From an uncultured Coriobacteriaceae bacterium (GTDB taxonomy: Bacteria > Actinomycetota > Coriobacteriia > Coriobacteriales > Atopobiaceae): 39,899 bases of DNA. Below, piece by piece: positions 1-8,474 of the stretch; the stretch's first letter is position 1, and each line of letters opens with the position of its first letter. The DNA is taken from contig CADCHF010000018.1 of assembly GCA_902801175.1 (NCBI GenBank), forward strand, positions 1 through 39,899. Direction: 5' to 3'. Below the pieces are notes generated by a model. That model did no database searches, had not been told where the DNA came from, and saw only the letters and a program-made list of their open reading frames with translations. The translations under genes were made by a program, and so were the position numbers.

Positions 1-831
1 ATAGGCGGGCAAAGCGTCCTCAATGTGCCGCTTGAGGTCGGTGACCTTCTTGTCGGCCTTTGCCTGCGCCTTTGGCTCGGACCCAAGCGTGGGATGGACT
101 ACTGCCACCGTTGGCGGCGCGTTAAAGCGAAGGGCGAGCGTCTTGAGCGACCCACGAATCACGTGGTAGGCCACAAACAGCATCATGATGTTCTCGGAGA
201 AGTTGCGCTCCGAGAGATACAGCGTGAGCCAGCTGCTGTTGGCCGAGGGAATGGGCGAGGCAAGGATGATCCACCAGTCCTCGACCAGGATGCATGCGAG
301 CAGCAACCAAAGCAGCAGGTAGCGGCTGCGCAGCTTGCCAAGGCGCTCGCGGTAGGGCATGTCGGCCGAGTGCCGCCACTTGAGGTAGGCAAAGGCAAGG
401 CCAAAGGCGGTAAAGACCTGCCGTAGGGTGTAGAAGAGCCATTGGCGGAAGGGCCCGTAGGGGAGCCCCCAGACCACGATGCAGCACCCAAGTGCAAAAA
501 CGGCCACTGGCACAACCTGTATCTTGCGGTCATGGATGTCGAGGATGTCGAGCAGCATGATCCACAGGCTGGCAACGACGCCGGTTCCCGAGATGATGCG
601 CAGCAGGGGAACGGGAATCTCGTAGTAGCTCTCTGCCGAGTAGGGGATGTTCTGACTGAGGAACTCGATGCCAAAGATGGCGCAGATATCAATGATGTAG
701 AAGACGAAGAAGGCTGCTTGAGGAATGAGCGAGCGCTTGTGCGACACCGCATAGGCCGATATTGAGAGCATTGCCGCGGCAAAACAGACCAATATCAGGG
801 CAATCGTGTAGACGAAGATGACTGCGTTCAC
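1..831 (-). CDS. Multi-pass membrane protein, C-terminus cut by window edge
   Basis: This frame runs on the minus strand without a stop from a GTG at 829-831 to base 1, giving 277 codons, so the C-terminus is missing. A GAGAGG ribosome binding site lies about 9 bases upstream. I read seven hydrophobic segments, at about residues 3-25, 37-60, 75-100, 106-128, 132-155, 170-190 and 205-225. They are followed by a soluble, charged tail of about 45 residues rich in Lys and Ala. In Coriobacteriia this layout is often the sensor half of a membrane-bound LuxR-type regulator with a C-terminal helix-turn-helix. That domain would lie beyond the edge, so the identification is inference only. It could equally be an unrelated integral membrane protein. 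The frame itself is secure because of its length, RBS and codon use. Confidence 0.72.
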   Translation of the reverse strand, partial: MNAVIFVYTIALILVCFAAAMLSISAYAVSHKRSLIPQAAFFVFYIIDICAIFGIEFLSQNIPYSAESYYEIPVPLLRIISGTGVVASLWIMLLDILDIHDRKIQVVPVAVFALGCCIVVWGLPYGPFRQWLFYTLRQVFTAFGLAFAYLKWRHSADMPYRERLGKLRSRYLLLWLLLACILVEDWWIILASPIPSANSSWLTLYLSERNFSENIMMLFVAYHVIRGSLKTLALRFNAPPTVAVVHPTLGSEPKAQAKADKKVTDLKRHIEDALPAY

Positions 832-872
832 GATGATTCGCCTCTCGCCATCAGTTTGGGGGCAGTGCCCAA
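828..872 (-). other. Possible 14-codon leader ORF overlapping the membrane protein start
   Basis: An AAAAGGAG sequence on the minus strand precedes a TTG (870-872) that opens 14 codons. Its TGA overlaps the GTG start of the membrane protein gene, in a GTGA arrangement. The RBS in front of this short frame is better than the one in front of the main gene, which would fit translational coupling. Short frames with chance purine runs are common, so this is weak. Confidence 0.2.
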
Positions 873-1122
873 AATCGTACTCCTTTTGATATGCAAGCTT
901 GGCAGCAAAGCAGGTGGGAGTCCCGAAAAGTGGGTTACTAACAGCGTGTTTATAAAAGGCATAAATCGGTGAGGGGTTGTGCCGTTGCACGGGCGACAGC
1001 ACCGTTTGCGAACTGTACCGTTGACAGCAGGGCACAGGAACATTTGTGACTGGGCACAGCGTGGTATTCTAAAACCGAGCGTATGCCGAGGGCTCACACG
1101 GGCAACAAAAAAAGGGGCAACA
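832..1122. other. Intergenic region between divergent genes
   Basis: About 290 bases separate the divergent starts at 831 (minus) and 1123 (plus). The stretch around 940-970 is AT-rich and contains TATAAA. Near 1044-1071 there is TTGTGA and, 15 bases on, TATTCT, a short-spaced possible promoter for the plus-strand gene. A motif of the form CCGTT followed by G or T occurs three times between about 980 and 1025. No tRNA or convincing terminator was seen. Confidence 0.35.
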
Positions 1123-1530
1123 ATGGAACTCGAGAACAGGCTCTTTGGAAACTCCAGAGGCGACTTTGCTGTGGACAGTCGGCTCGAGGACCTCTTTGTT
1201 GGCGCCCTCAGGCAGGCGGGTTTTGACCGTTATGGCTACCGCCAGACCTGGACCCCTCCGGCGCCAGCTCCGGTGCCCTACAACAAACACGCAACGGCCA
1301 CCCATCACTTCGTTGTCCAGCCCTACGTGATGGACGAGCTCGACAACGCCGTGATTTGCCCCAACTTCTTTGACAGGGTCACGGGGCTCAAGCTGCGCTG
1401 GTACAAGTATGCGTTGCGCGATTCCTACGCCAACTACGACCTGACCGAGGAGATGCTCGTTCCCATCCTGCAGCGGTTTGTGGAAGAGTGCGCCAGCCAC
1501 GGCGCGACTCCGTATTTGGGTGACGACTAG
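1123..1530 (+). CDS. Conserved-looking hypothetical protein, 135 aa
   Basis: I do not recognise a family. I chose the ATG at 1123, preceded by AAAAGGGGCAACA. The frame is open further upstream, but that part reads as non-coding and has no RBS. The product is soluble, with no signal peptide or membrane segment. It is rich in aromatic residues (several Tyr, Trp and Phe) and has a Pro-Ala-Pro stretch near residue 48, with an acidic end. Asp, Tyr and Arg in the segment around residues 90-115 suggest a folded domain. It converges on the beta-galactosidase gene, with only about 44 bases between the two stops. Codon use matches its neighbours, which supports a real gene. Confidence 0.6.
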   Translation: MELENRLFGNSRGDFAVDSRLEDLFVGALRQAGFDRYGYRQTWTPPAPAPVPYNKHATATHHFVVQPYVMDELDNAVICPNFFDRVTGLKLRWYKYALRDSYANYDLTEEMLVPILQRFVEECASHGATPYLGDD

Positions 1531-1574
1531 CGGGGTAGTCGGCAGCGAGGCGCTGACCAGGACAGATGCGTGAG

Positions 1575-3917
1575 CTAGCCGAGGGTGACGGTGGCGCGCT
1601 CGCCGGTGAGGCGGTCGCGAACGGTCAGCGTGGCGGGCTCGGCTCCCGACAGGCGCACGATTGCCTGCGCGTGTCCCTGGTAGGTTGTGGTGGCGCCGGC
1701 GTCGTAGCGCTCCTCGGTTCGCGGGCGTGCGCTGCCAAAGGCAAGCAGCTCGCCGCCGGTCATCTTTGCGGCGAGGGGCCGATCGTCGAGCGACTCCACG
1801 GTGCCCGCCTCGTCTGCCACGACCACATCCACAAACACGACGGCGCCTGGCGCTGCCTCATGCGGCTCGGGGCGCAGTTGCACGTGCGCAGGTCCGGCCG
1901 AGCGCAGGGTCGTGGACCCAAGCGCCTCGCCGCGCGCGGTGAGGGCGGTGGCCGTCAGCTCGCCTGGCTCGTAGCGCACGCTCCAGCTGCACACGCAGCC
2001 GTGCGGGCGCTTGCGGCTAATGGAGCGCCCGTTGAGCCGCAGCTCCACCACGGGGGCGTCGCAAAAGACCTCAACTGTGGCGCGCTCGCCCTCACACTCG
2101 CTCCAGCTCCAGCTGGGGATGCCGTTGGAGAAGCGCCAGATGGCCTTTGACGCCTTAGCTCCCTGGCCGAGCGGCTGCACGGCAATGAGCGGCGAGCTGG
2201 TCGTGCGTCCCCACGCCGCCTGTGCGAGAAAGAGCTCGGCGTTGGGCTGACCGCAGATGTCGATGGCCCCCTGGTTGGCGAGCAGCCATGGGTACGACTT
2301 TTGGAACGCGGTGTCCGAGTCGCCGTAGCTCCAGGCCCCGCATCCGGCCTCGCCCAGGTAGTCCCAGGCCGACCAGGTGAAGTCGCCCACGAGGTAGCTC
2401 AGCTTTTGCATGGCGCGGTAGTTGCGCACCACGTCGCCGTGGAAGGTCTCGGACCCAACCACAATGCGGCCGGGGTGCGCGCGGCCCTCAAGGGCGTAGC
2501 GTCCACGCGCGTAGTTGTATCCGGCAATGTCGAGCCGGTCGAGCGCGGGCGAGCAGGCGCGGTCGTACGACGGCAGGTTGGCCATGTAGTTCATGGCGGT
2601 GCCAATGGCCTGCGTGAGCGCGTTAAAGGTGGTGCTGTTGAGCCCCTGGCCCGCGTTGTCGTCGGCCTCGGGGTCGCCGTCGGCGTTGTACACGGAGTGG
2701 CCCGCAGCGGCGCTGCCCAGGATGGCAAGGTTGATTCCGCAGGTCACGGGCCTGCCGGGGTCGGCCTCGTGCAGGTAGGCGACCATCTCGTCAATGGCGG
2801 CAAGGCCCTCGCTCGAGCTGGGCTCGCTCACCTCGTTGCCAATGGACCACATGATGACCGACGGGTGGTTGAAGTCGCGCGCAACCATGGCGTCAAGGTC
2901 GGACAGGTGGTTCTCGCGCCACTCGTCGGCGTAGTCGTAGGGGTTCTTGTGCCAAAACCACTGGTCCCAGCCCTCGTCCATGAGGTAGACGCCGTACTCG
3001 TCGCAGGCCTCCACCGTGGCGTCCGACGCAGGGTTGTGGGCGGAGCGCAGGGCGTTGTAGCCGGCCTCCTTGAGCATGCGCACGCGGCGGCGGTCCGCCT
3101 CGGGCTCGGCGGCAGCGCCAAGGATGCCACAGTCGGCGTGAATGCAGCCGCCACGCAGCAGCGTCTTTTCCCCGTTGACAAAGAGGCCGTCGGTGCTCCA
3201 GGTTATCTCACGAATGCCAAAGCGTCCGCTGGCTTCGTCGCAGACCTCCCCGTTCTTGCCGAGGGTTACTCGCCAGCTGTACAGGTACGGGTCGTCGGCG
3301 CTCCACAGGTGCGCGTTTGGCACGCTCAGTGTGAGGCATGGACCCCAGCCAGCGGCCACGACCTTCTTGCCATCGAGCAGCTCAAAGCGGATGTCACCCT
3401 CGCTGGCGCTGATGTCCACCTCTAGCTGCGTGGGATCAATTGAGGTCGTGCGTATGCGAACGCCCTCGGGATCAATGCAGCGCTCGCTGCCCTCCCAGAG
3501 CCATACTGGCCGAAAGATTCCGGCGCCCGTATACCAGCGCGAGTCGGGCTGTGCGGCGTTGTCGCAGGTCACAACCAGCAGGTTCTCCTCGCCCGCGCGC
3601 AGGGCGCCAGTAAGGTCAACAAAGAAGGGCGTCCAGCCGTAGGCGTGGTAGGCGAGCTCCTCGCCGTTGAGCAAAACGTGCGCGCGCCGGTATACGCCTC
3701 CAAACTGCAGGACCGTGCGCTGAGCCTCGGCGGCCGCCACAAAACGCTTCTCGTAGCGATAACTGCCGCCGTGGAAGTTGCCCTGCTCGCCCGTTGAGGG
3801 GGCGTCGGCCGAGCGCGGCGCGTGAATCATGGCGTCGTGCGGCAGCGTAACGGGCTCGCCAGCGGGGGAGTCGTCGCGATAGAAGGTCCAACCATCGTTA
3901 AAAGATTTGCGCTGCAT
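1575..3917 (-). CDS. Beta-galactosidase, glycoside hydrolase family 2
   Basis: This is a 780-residue GH2 enzyme that would hydrolyse terminal beta-galactosides or related beta-glycosides in the cytoplasm, since no signal peptide is visible. The order is an N-terminal jelly-roll sugar-binding domain (about 1-150), an Ig-like sandwich (about 150-240) and a TIM barrel from about 245. The barrel shows the family landmarks: RGGCIHAD near 255, RSAHNP at 291-296, the acid/base Glu362 in SIGNE, and the nucleophile Glu490 in VGSE. Two further beta-rich domains follow, of the DUF4982 type (about 565-680) and a GH2 C-terminal Ig-like type (about 690-780). The ATG at 3915-3917 has an AAGGAGA site. No sugar transporter or regulator is beside it, so the natural substrate is open; beta-glucuronidase or beta-mannosidase activity cannot be excluded. 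Confidence 0.9.
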   Translation of the reverse strand: MQRKSFNDGWTFYRDDSPAGEPVTLPHDAMIHAPRSADAPSTGEQGNFHGGSYRYEKRFVAAAEAQRTVLQFGGVYRRAHVLLNGEELAYHAYGWTPFFVDLTGALRAGEENLLVVTCDNAAQPDSRWYTGAGIFRPVWLWEGSERCIDPEGVRIRTTSIDPTQLEVDISASEGDIRFELLDGKKVVAAGWGPCLTLSVPNAHLWSADDPYLYSWRVTLGKNGEVCDEASGRFGIREITWSTDGLFVNGEKTLLRGGCIHADCGILGAAAEPEADRRRVRMLKEAGYNALRSAHNPASDATVEACDEYGVYLMDEGWDQWFWHKNPYDYADEWRENHLSDLDAMVARDFNHPSVIMWSIGNEVSEPSSSEGLAAIDEMVAYLHEADPGRPVTCGINLAILGSAAAGHSVYNADGDPEADDNAGQGLNSTTFNALTQAIGTAMNYMANLPSYDRACSPALDRLDIAGYNYARGRYALEGRAHPGRIVVGSETFHGDVVRNYRAMQKLSYLVGDFTWSAWDYLGEAGCGAWSYGDSDTAFQKSYPWLLANQGAIDICGQPNAELFLAQAAWGRTTSSPLIAVQPLGQGAKASKAIWRFSNGIPSWSWSECEGERATVEVFCDAPVVELRLNGRSISRKRPHGCVCSWSVRYEPGELTATALTARGEALGSTTLRSAGPAHVQLRPEPHEAAPGAVVFVDVVVADEAGTVESLDDRPLAAKMTGGELLAFGSARPRTEERYDAGATTTYQGHAQAIVRLSGAEPATLTVRDRLTGERATVTLG

Positions 3918-4348
3918 GGCCTGCTCTCCTTAGGTGTTGTGTGGGCACAAGCCTAGCGCAAGACGTCGTGGGAGTCCTTTGCGTTGGCCGAACGGAGGGT
4001 GAGGGGTTGCCAGAGCACGCGAAGACAGCTCAAGGTGCACAGCAGCCGCGTCCAACCTGCCCTCAAGAGGCTCTTGGGGGATGGCCGCTGGTCCATCAAA
4101 AGGTATGGGCAAACCACGTTTGTACTACCATCCGTAAGTAACACTCAAAAGCGCGCCACTGCTAGCAAACTGGGTATCAAACCTGCAAGTTTATTTTGGT
4201 TGTAATTCGCTAAACAGCAGGTAAACCAGCATATTTTTGCAAACGCGAAAGGAGGGGCGCATAGTCAGTGTTGGCAAGTGTTTTGGCAAGGCGGCGCAGC
4301 CGCCAACCCCTCGAAGCCGGCAGAACCGGCGCAAGAAAGGAGCTCATC
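3918..4348. other. Intergenic region upstream of ptcA and the beta-galactosidase gene
   Basis: This 430-base gap separates divergent transcription units. Bases 4130-4245 are clearly AT-richer than the surroundings and are the likely promoter area for ptcA, but no clean -35/-10 pair stands out. An AAAGGAGG at about 4249 precedes a GTG at 4268 that is in frame with ptcA. Two short GC-rich dyads, GGCGGC/GCCGCC and GCCGG/CCGGC, lie just before the ptcA RBS and could form small hairpins in the leader. No gene was recognised. Confidence 0.4.
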
Positions 4349-5428
4349 ATGAGCATGCCCAAGGACTTCATCGACACCAACGAGCTCACCGCCGAGCAGA
4401 TCCTCGCCATCGAGGACCTCGCCATCGCCATGAAGAAGGCCATCAAGGTCGACGGTTATTATCCGCACCTGCTCCGCAACAAGAGCCTCGGTATGATTTT
4501 CCAGCAGGTCTCCACCCGCACCCGCCTCTCCTTCGAGACCGCCATGTGCGACCTCGGCGGCCACGCCCAGTTCTACGGCCCCGGCACCATCCAGCTCGGC
4601 GGCCATGAGTCCCTCGGCGACACCGCTCGTGTCATGGGCGACCTCCTCGACATCATGATGGCTCGCGTCGACCGTCACAAGGACGTCGTGGGCCTGGCCG
4701 CTGGCTCCGCCGCTCCCGTGCTCAACGGCATGTCCGAGTACAACCACCCGACCCAGGAGATCGGCGACCTCCTGACCATGCTCGAGAACCTCCCCGAGGG
4801 CAAGAAGATCCAGGACTGCACTCTCGCCTTCATCGGCGACGCCACCCAGGTCTGCGTCTCCCTCATGTTTGTTGCCTCCAAGGTCGGCATGAAGTTCGTG
4901 CAGTTTGGACCCAAGGGCCATCAGATCCCCGACGGCGGCCTGCATGTTGGCACCGTTGAGGAGCGCGCCGAGTTTGGCAAGCATCTCATGGCCGTGGGCG
5001 AGGCCAACTGCAAGGAGTCCGGTGGCTCCATCGTTATCTCCGACGACATCGAGTGCATCAAGGGCGCCGACTTCATCTACACCGACGTGTGGTACGGCCT
5101 CTACGACGAGGAGGTCTCCGGCGAGAACTACATGGACGTCTTCTACCCCAAGTACCAGGTGACCATGGACATGATGAACTACGCCGGCCCCAACTCCAAG
5201 TTCATGCACTGCCTGCCTGCCACCCGCGGCGAGGAGGTTGTGGACGAGGTCATGGACGACCCCGAGCGCTCCCTCTGCTGGGTTGAGGCCGAGAACCGCA
5301 AGCACTCCATCCGCGCCCTGCTCGCCACCTTTGGCAAGCGCACCCCGCTGAACGACGAGGGCGTCGAGTACTCCGCCAAGGCCGAGCTCCACGCTGCTCT
5401 CGCCAAGATCGAAGAGCTCCAGGCGTAA
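4349..5428 (+). CDS. ptcA: Putrescine carbamoyltransferase
   Basis: PTC phosphorolyses N-carbamoylputrescine to putrescine and carbamoyl phosphate, the second step of the agmatine deiminase pathway. The 359-residue protein has the carbamoyl-phosphate motif STRTR at 55-59, HPTQ at 133-136 and HCLPATRG at 287-294. It also has a long helical C-terminal tail, as expected for PTC rather than ornithine carbamoyltransferase. Relative to the enterococcal enzyme as I recall it, there are about 15-20 extra residues near 190-215. I chose the ATG at 4349 because AAGGAG lies 8 bases upstream. Codons are strongly C-ending, which suggests high expression. It heads the antiporter-deiminase series downstream, which confirms agmatine as the pathway. 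In enterococci the same genes are joined by a carbamate kinase gene, which is absent here. Confidence 0.93.
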   Translation: MSMPKDFIDTNELTAEQILAIEDLAIAMKKAIKVDGYYPHLLRNKSLGMIFQQVSTRTRLSFETAMCDLGGHAQFYGPGTIQLGGHESLGDTARVMGDLLDIMMARVDRHKDVVGLAAGSAAPVLNGMSEYNHPTQEIGDLLTMLENLPEGKKIQDCTLAFIGDATQVCVSLMFVASKVGMKFVQFGPKGHQIPDGGLHVGTVEERAEFGKHLMAVGEANCKESGGSIVISDDIECIKGADFIYTDVWYGLYDEEVSGENYMDVFYPKYQVTMDMMNYAGPNSKFMHCLPATRGEEVVDEVMDDPERSLCWVEAENRKHSIRALLATFGKRTPLNDEGVEYSAKAELHAALAKIEELQA

Positions 5429-5440
5429 AATCCGACTGTT

Positions 5441-5540
5441 GGGGGACGGTCCCTTTAGGGCGCACGTCCGAGGGGCCGCCCCCAGTGTCCATCTTGCCGT
5501 TGGTGCCTGCTTCACGCCAACGGCAACCGTTCCCCATTGA
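5441..5540 (+). promoter_or_regulatory. Structured leader upstream of antiporter 1
   Basis: Two stem-loops fill the gap after ptcA. The first pairs 5441-5449 with 5476-5483, with a one-base bulge. The second is a perfect 10-bp stem, TTGCCGTTGG (5494-5503) with CCAACGGCAA (5517-5526), around a 13-base loop. Directly after it comes CGTTCCCCATTGA (5528-5540). The identical 13-mer follows a 10-bp stem in front of the second antiporter gene (8406-8418). No U-tract follows the stem, so it is not a standard terminator. A shared cis-regulatory RNA or a residue of gene duplication are both possible. Confidence 0.5.
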
Positions 5541-5559
5541 AGCGAGTTAGGAGCCAGAC

Positions 5560-7008
5560 ATGGCTGAAAAGAAAAAGGGGCTGTCGTTCTTTACCATCAT
5601 CTCGACGGTCATCTGCGTCGTGTTTGTGTGCGAGGCTGCCGCACCGGCTGCAGCCATCGGCAACCAGCAGTTCTTCTGGTGGATCTTCCTGATCCTCACC
5701 TTCCTGGTGCCCTACGGCCTGGCTGTGGCCGAGCTCGGAACCGCCTACGAGAGCGACGGCGGCATCATTGACTGGATTCGCGACGGCCTGGGCGACAAGT
5801 GGGCCGCGCGCGCCGCATACTACTACTGGGTCAACTACCCGTTCTGGATTGCCTCGCTGGCCACGCTGTTCCCGTTCATCATGACGATGATCTCGGGATA
5901 CACCATCGACTTTGAGTCGAACATCTGGCTCACCCTTGGCATTGAGCTGGCCTTCACCTGGATCGTCACCTTCATGGCGTTCTCGCCGGTCTCCGACTCC
6001 GAGTGGGTCCTCAACGGCGGCGCCATCATCAAGGTGGCTGTGGCCGTGCTCGTGGGCTGCGTTGGTATCTGGTACGCAAGCAAGAACGGCTTTGCCTCCG
6101 ACATGAGTCTCAAGACCTTCCTGCCCGACCTCTCCGCAGGTAGCGCCCTTGGCTATCTCTCGATCATCATCTTCAACTTTATGGGCTTTGAGGTCATCTG
6201 CACCATGACTGGCGACATGAACGACCCCAAGCACGAGATTCCGCGCGCCGTCATCCTCGGTGGCGTCGCCATTGCCGTGATCTACCTCTTTGCCTCCTTC
6301 GGCATCGGTGCCGCCATTCCGGCCGACGAGATCGACCCCGACTTTGGCATGGTCGTGGCGCTTGAGACCATGGTGGGCAACGGCTTCCTCTTCAAGCTGG
6401 TCGCCGTCCTGTTCCTCATCACGATGTTCGCCAACATGGCCTCCTGGTCCTTTGGCGTCAACTCCGTGGCTGCCTACGCCGCCCAGACCGGCAACATGCC
6501 CAAGGCCTTTGGCAAGCTCAACCCTAAGAACGGCATGCCCGACAACGCCGCCATCATCAATGGTGTCGTGACGTCGCTCATCCTCTGCATCCAGCTCATC
6601 CCCAACGAGTTCATCTCCAACAACATCTTCTGGATGCTCTTCGGCCTGTCCGTCGTCTTCCTGCTGCTCACCTACATCCCCATGTTCCCGGCGTTCCTCA
6701 AGCTGCGCGAGGTTGACCCCAACCGCGAGCGCATCTACGAGTTCCCCTTCAAGGGCGCCATGATGAAGGTTGCGCTGTTCGTTCCCATGGTTGAGCTCAT
6801 CGCCGCCGTCATCGCCACGGTCATCCCGCTGTCCGCCGACGAGGTTGGCGACAAGGTCCCGATGATCATCGGCCTCATCGTCTTCCTGGTCATTGGTGAG
6901 ATCGTCCGCATCGTCTCCGCCAAGGACCGCAAGGAGGAGTACAAGGGTCTCACCCCCGAGCTTGCCGCTCAGCGCCTCGCCGAGGAGGCTGCCGCCGAGC
7001 AGGAGTAA
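5560..7008 (+). CDS. aguD: Agmatine/putrescine antiporter (APC superfamily), copy 1
   Basis: This 482-residue integral membrane protein has about 12 hydrophobic segments and belongs to the amino acid-polyamine-organocation superfamily. It most resembles the antiporters tied to agmatine catabolism that exchange external agmatine for internal putrescine. Features include a first helix rich in Ala and Cys with an AAAPAAA run near 25-31. A half-helix FNFMGFEVI around 200-208 matches the unwound TM6 of APC carriers, and the cytoplasmic C-terminal tail is acidic. The ATG at 5560 has TTAGGAG upstream. It lies between ptcA and the deiminase gene aguA, which supports the substrate. It is about 60% identical by eye to the product of 8475-9902. 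A general arginine/agmatine or amino acid antiporter is the main alternative. Confidence 0.85.
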   Translation: MAEKKKGLSFFTIISTVICVVFVCEAAAPAAAIGNQQFFWWIFLILTFLVPYGLAVAELGTAYESDGGIIDWIRDGLGDKWAARAAYYYWVNYPFWIASLATLFPFIMTMISGYTIDFESNIWLTLGIELAFTWIVTFMAFSPVSDSEWVLNGGAIIKVAVAVLVGCVGIWYASKNGFASDMSLKTFLPDLSAGSALGYLSIIIFNFMGFEVICTMTGDMNDPKHEIPRAVILGGVAIAVIYLFASFGIGAAIPADEIDPDFGMVVALETMVGNGFLFKLVAVLFLITMFANMASWSFGVNSVAAYAAQTGNMPKAFGKLNPKNGMPDNAAIINGVVTSLILCIQLIPNEFISNNIFWMLFGLSVVFLLLTYIPMFPAFLKLREVDPNRERIYEFPFKGAMMKVALFVPMVELIAAVIATVIPLSADEVGDKVPMIIGLIVFLVIGEIVRIVSAKDRKEEYKGLTPELAAQRLAEEAAAEQE

Positions 7009-7083
7009 CAGGCTCTCGAAATAGTACGAACCTGCATCCGCAAGTCATCTGCAAGGAACCTTTTTTAAGAGAAGGAGTTTGCA

Positions 7084-8289
7084 ATGCGCACCATCACCGA
7101 GTCCGAGTCCACCCCCAAGGCTGACGGCTTCTACATGCCCGCCGAGTGGGCCGAGCAGAAGCGCGTGTGGATGGGCTGGCCCCACCGCACCGACACCTGG
7201 GCCCACGGCGCCAAGCCTGCCCAGAAGCAGTACGAGCATGTTGCCCGCACCATTGCCGAGTTCACCCCGGTCTACATGTGCGCCAACCAGGTCGACTACG
7301 CCAACTGCAAGGCCGTCTTCGAGGACTGCGAGAACGTCCACGTCATCGAGATGACCACCGACGACGCCTGGTTCCGTGACACCGGCGCCACCTTCGTCAT
7401 CGACGGCAAGGGCGGCAAGCGTGCCGTGCACTGGCACTTCAACGCCTATGGTGGCCTCATCGACGGCCTGTACTTCCCCTGGGACAAGGACGAGCAGATC
7501 GCCCTCAAGATGGCCGAGATCGCCGAGGTCGAGCGCTATCGCCCCGACTACATGATCCTCGAGGGTGGCGCAATCACCGTTGACGGCGAGGGCACCGTCG
7601 TCGTCACCGACCAGAGCGTGCTCTGCCCCGGCCGCACCTGCTCCGCCGTGCTCAACGAGGAGGACGAGGACAACATCTGGCCGACCTACGGTCGCAAGTA
7701 CGAGCCCTGGAGCGACGAGCTGCGCGCCTACATTGAGCACGAGCTCAAGGAGTACCTCGGCGTCGAGAAGGTTATCTTCGTGCACGAGGGCATAGACCCC
7801 TCTGAGACCAACGGCCACATCGACGACGTCGCGACCTTCATCGCCCCTGGCGTCATGGCCTGCATCTGGTCCGATGATCCCGAGTACCCGTTCTATCAGC
7901 AGTGCCACGACGCGTATGAGACCCTCTCCAACGCCACCGACGCCAAGGGCCGCAAGCTCAAGGTCTACAAGCTCCCCATGCCGGTGAACCCCGTCTTCAT
8001 GGACCAGGCCTCCTGCGACTCCATCGACATCGACGAGAACGCCGAGCCGCGCGTGCCCGACGAGCCGCTGATCGCCTCCTACATGAACTACCTCGTGACC
8101 AACGGCGGCATCATCACCCCGCAGTACGGTGACGAGAACGACGACCTCGCCGTCGAGACCCTCCAGAAGATCTACGACGAGACCTGGGGCGAGGGCAAGT
8201 TCAAGGTCCGCGGCGTCAAGACCACCGAGCAGGTTGTCTTTGGCGGCGGCAACATCCACTGCATCACGCAGCAGGAGCCCAAGGCGTAA
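7084..8289 (+). CDS. aguA: Agmatine deiminase, copy 1
   Basis: The enzyme converts agmatine to N-carbamoylputrescine and ammonia in the cytoplasm. The 401-residue protein has the guanidine-modifying fold. Residues near the N-terminus (ESTPKADGFYMPAEW) match the family start. The active-site pieces are WFRDTGA near 97-103, the NGHIDD motif that carries the catalytic His, and the nucleophile Cys393 in GGGNIHCITQQ at the C-terminus. Between the LCPGR segment and the His motif there are about 25 more residues than in the second copy at 16539, including an acidic EEDEDN run. The RBS is AGAAGGAG and the codon bias is strong. A rho-independent terminator follows, so transcription from ptcA probably ends here. 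It works on the substrate imported by AguD and feeds PtcA. Confidence 0.93.
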   Translation: MRTITESESTPKADGFYMPAEWAEQKRVWMGWPHRTDTWAHGAKPAQKQYEHVARTIAEFTPVYMCANQVDYANCKAVFEDCENVHVIEMTTDDAWFRDTGATFVIDGKGGKRAVHWHFNAYGGLIDGLYFPWDKDEQIALKMAEIAEVERYRPDYMILEGGAITVDGEGTVVVTDQSVLCPGRTCSAVLNEEDEDNIWPTYGRKYEPWSDELRAYIEHELKEYLGVEKVIFVHEGIDPSETNGHIDDVATFIAPGVMACIWSDDPEYPFYQQCHDAYETLSNATDAKGRKLKVYKLPMPVNPVFMDQASCDSIDIDENAEPRVPDEPLIASYMNYLVTNGGIITPQYGDENDDLAVETLQKIYDETWGEGKFKVRGVKTTEQVVFGGGNIHCITQQEPKA

Positions 8290-8304
8290 TTAGTCGCCCG
8301 TCTG

Positions 8305-8339
8305 GGGCCGCCGAGCCAAATGCCCGGCGGCCCTTTTTT
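8305..8339 (+). terminator. Rho-independent terminator after aguA
   Basis: GGGCCGCCG (8305-8313) pairs perfectly with CGGCGGCCC (8325-8333) around an 11-base loop, and six Ts follow directly. This is the best canonical terminator in the window and closes the ptcA-aguD-aguA unit. Confidence 0.9.
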
Positions 8340-8340
8340 C

Positions 8341-8451
8341 TCACCTGCTGGAGGGGATGTCCTTGTCATCTACCTGCCAGATAGGAAGCCCCTCTGGCAG
8401 GTGAACGTTCCCCATTGAGGGTCACCCGCCTACCCGTCGGCGCGGGCCCTC
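8341..8451 (+). promoter_or_regulatory. Structured leader upstream of antiporter 2 with alternative pairings
   Basis: The segment 8389-8404 can pair with 8341-8356 (16 bp with a central two-base mismatch). Part of it (8393-8402) can instead pair perfectly over 10 bp with 8372-8381 around an 11-base loop, so the two structures exclude each other. CGTTCCCCATTGA follows at 8406-8418, identical to the sequence before the first antiporter. A third dyad, GAGGG (8417-8421) with CCCTC (8447-8451) plus CCCGC/GCGGG inside, is followed by a pyrimidine-rich run. Switching helices before an RBS is the usual form of an attenuator or riboswitch. Function is inferred only from structure. Confidence 0.5.
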
Positions 8452-8474
8452 TCTTATCTGAAGGGAGCCAGCAT

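Noticed and set aside
4268..4348. In-frame GTG start that would lengthen PtcA by 27 residues
   Set aside because: The RBS AAAGGAGG is 14 or so bases away and the added residues are Arg-rich and unlike PTC; the ATG at 4349 has a well-placed AAGGAG.
4265..5515. Long open frame antisense to ptcA (about 416 codons)
   Set aside because: It is the mirror of a highly biased GC-rich gene; no RBS, repetitive Val/Leu/Gly/His content and no recognisable domain.
7045..8259. Long open frame antisense to aguA (about 404 codons)
   Set aside because: Same cause: codon bias of the true gene leaves the opposite strand open. It carries no motifs and overlaps a certain gene fully.
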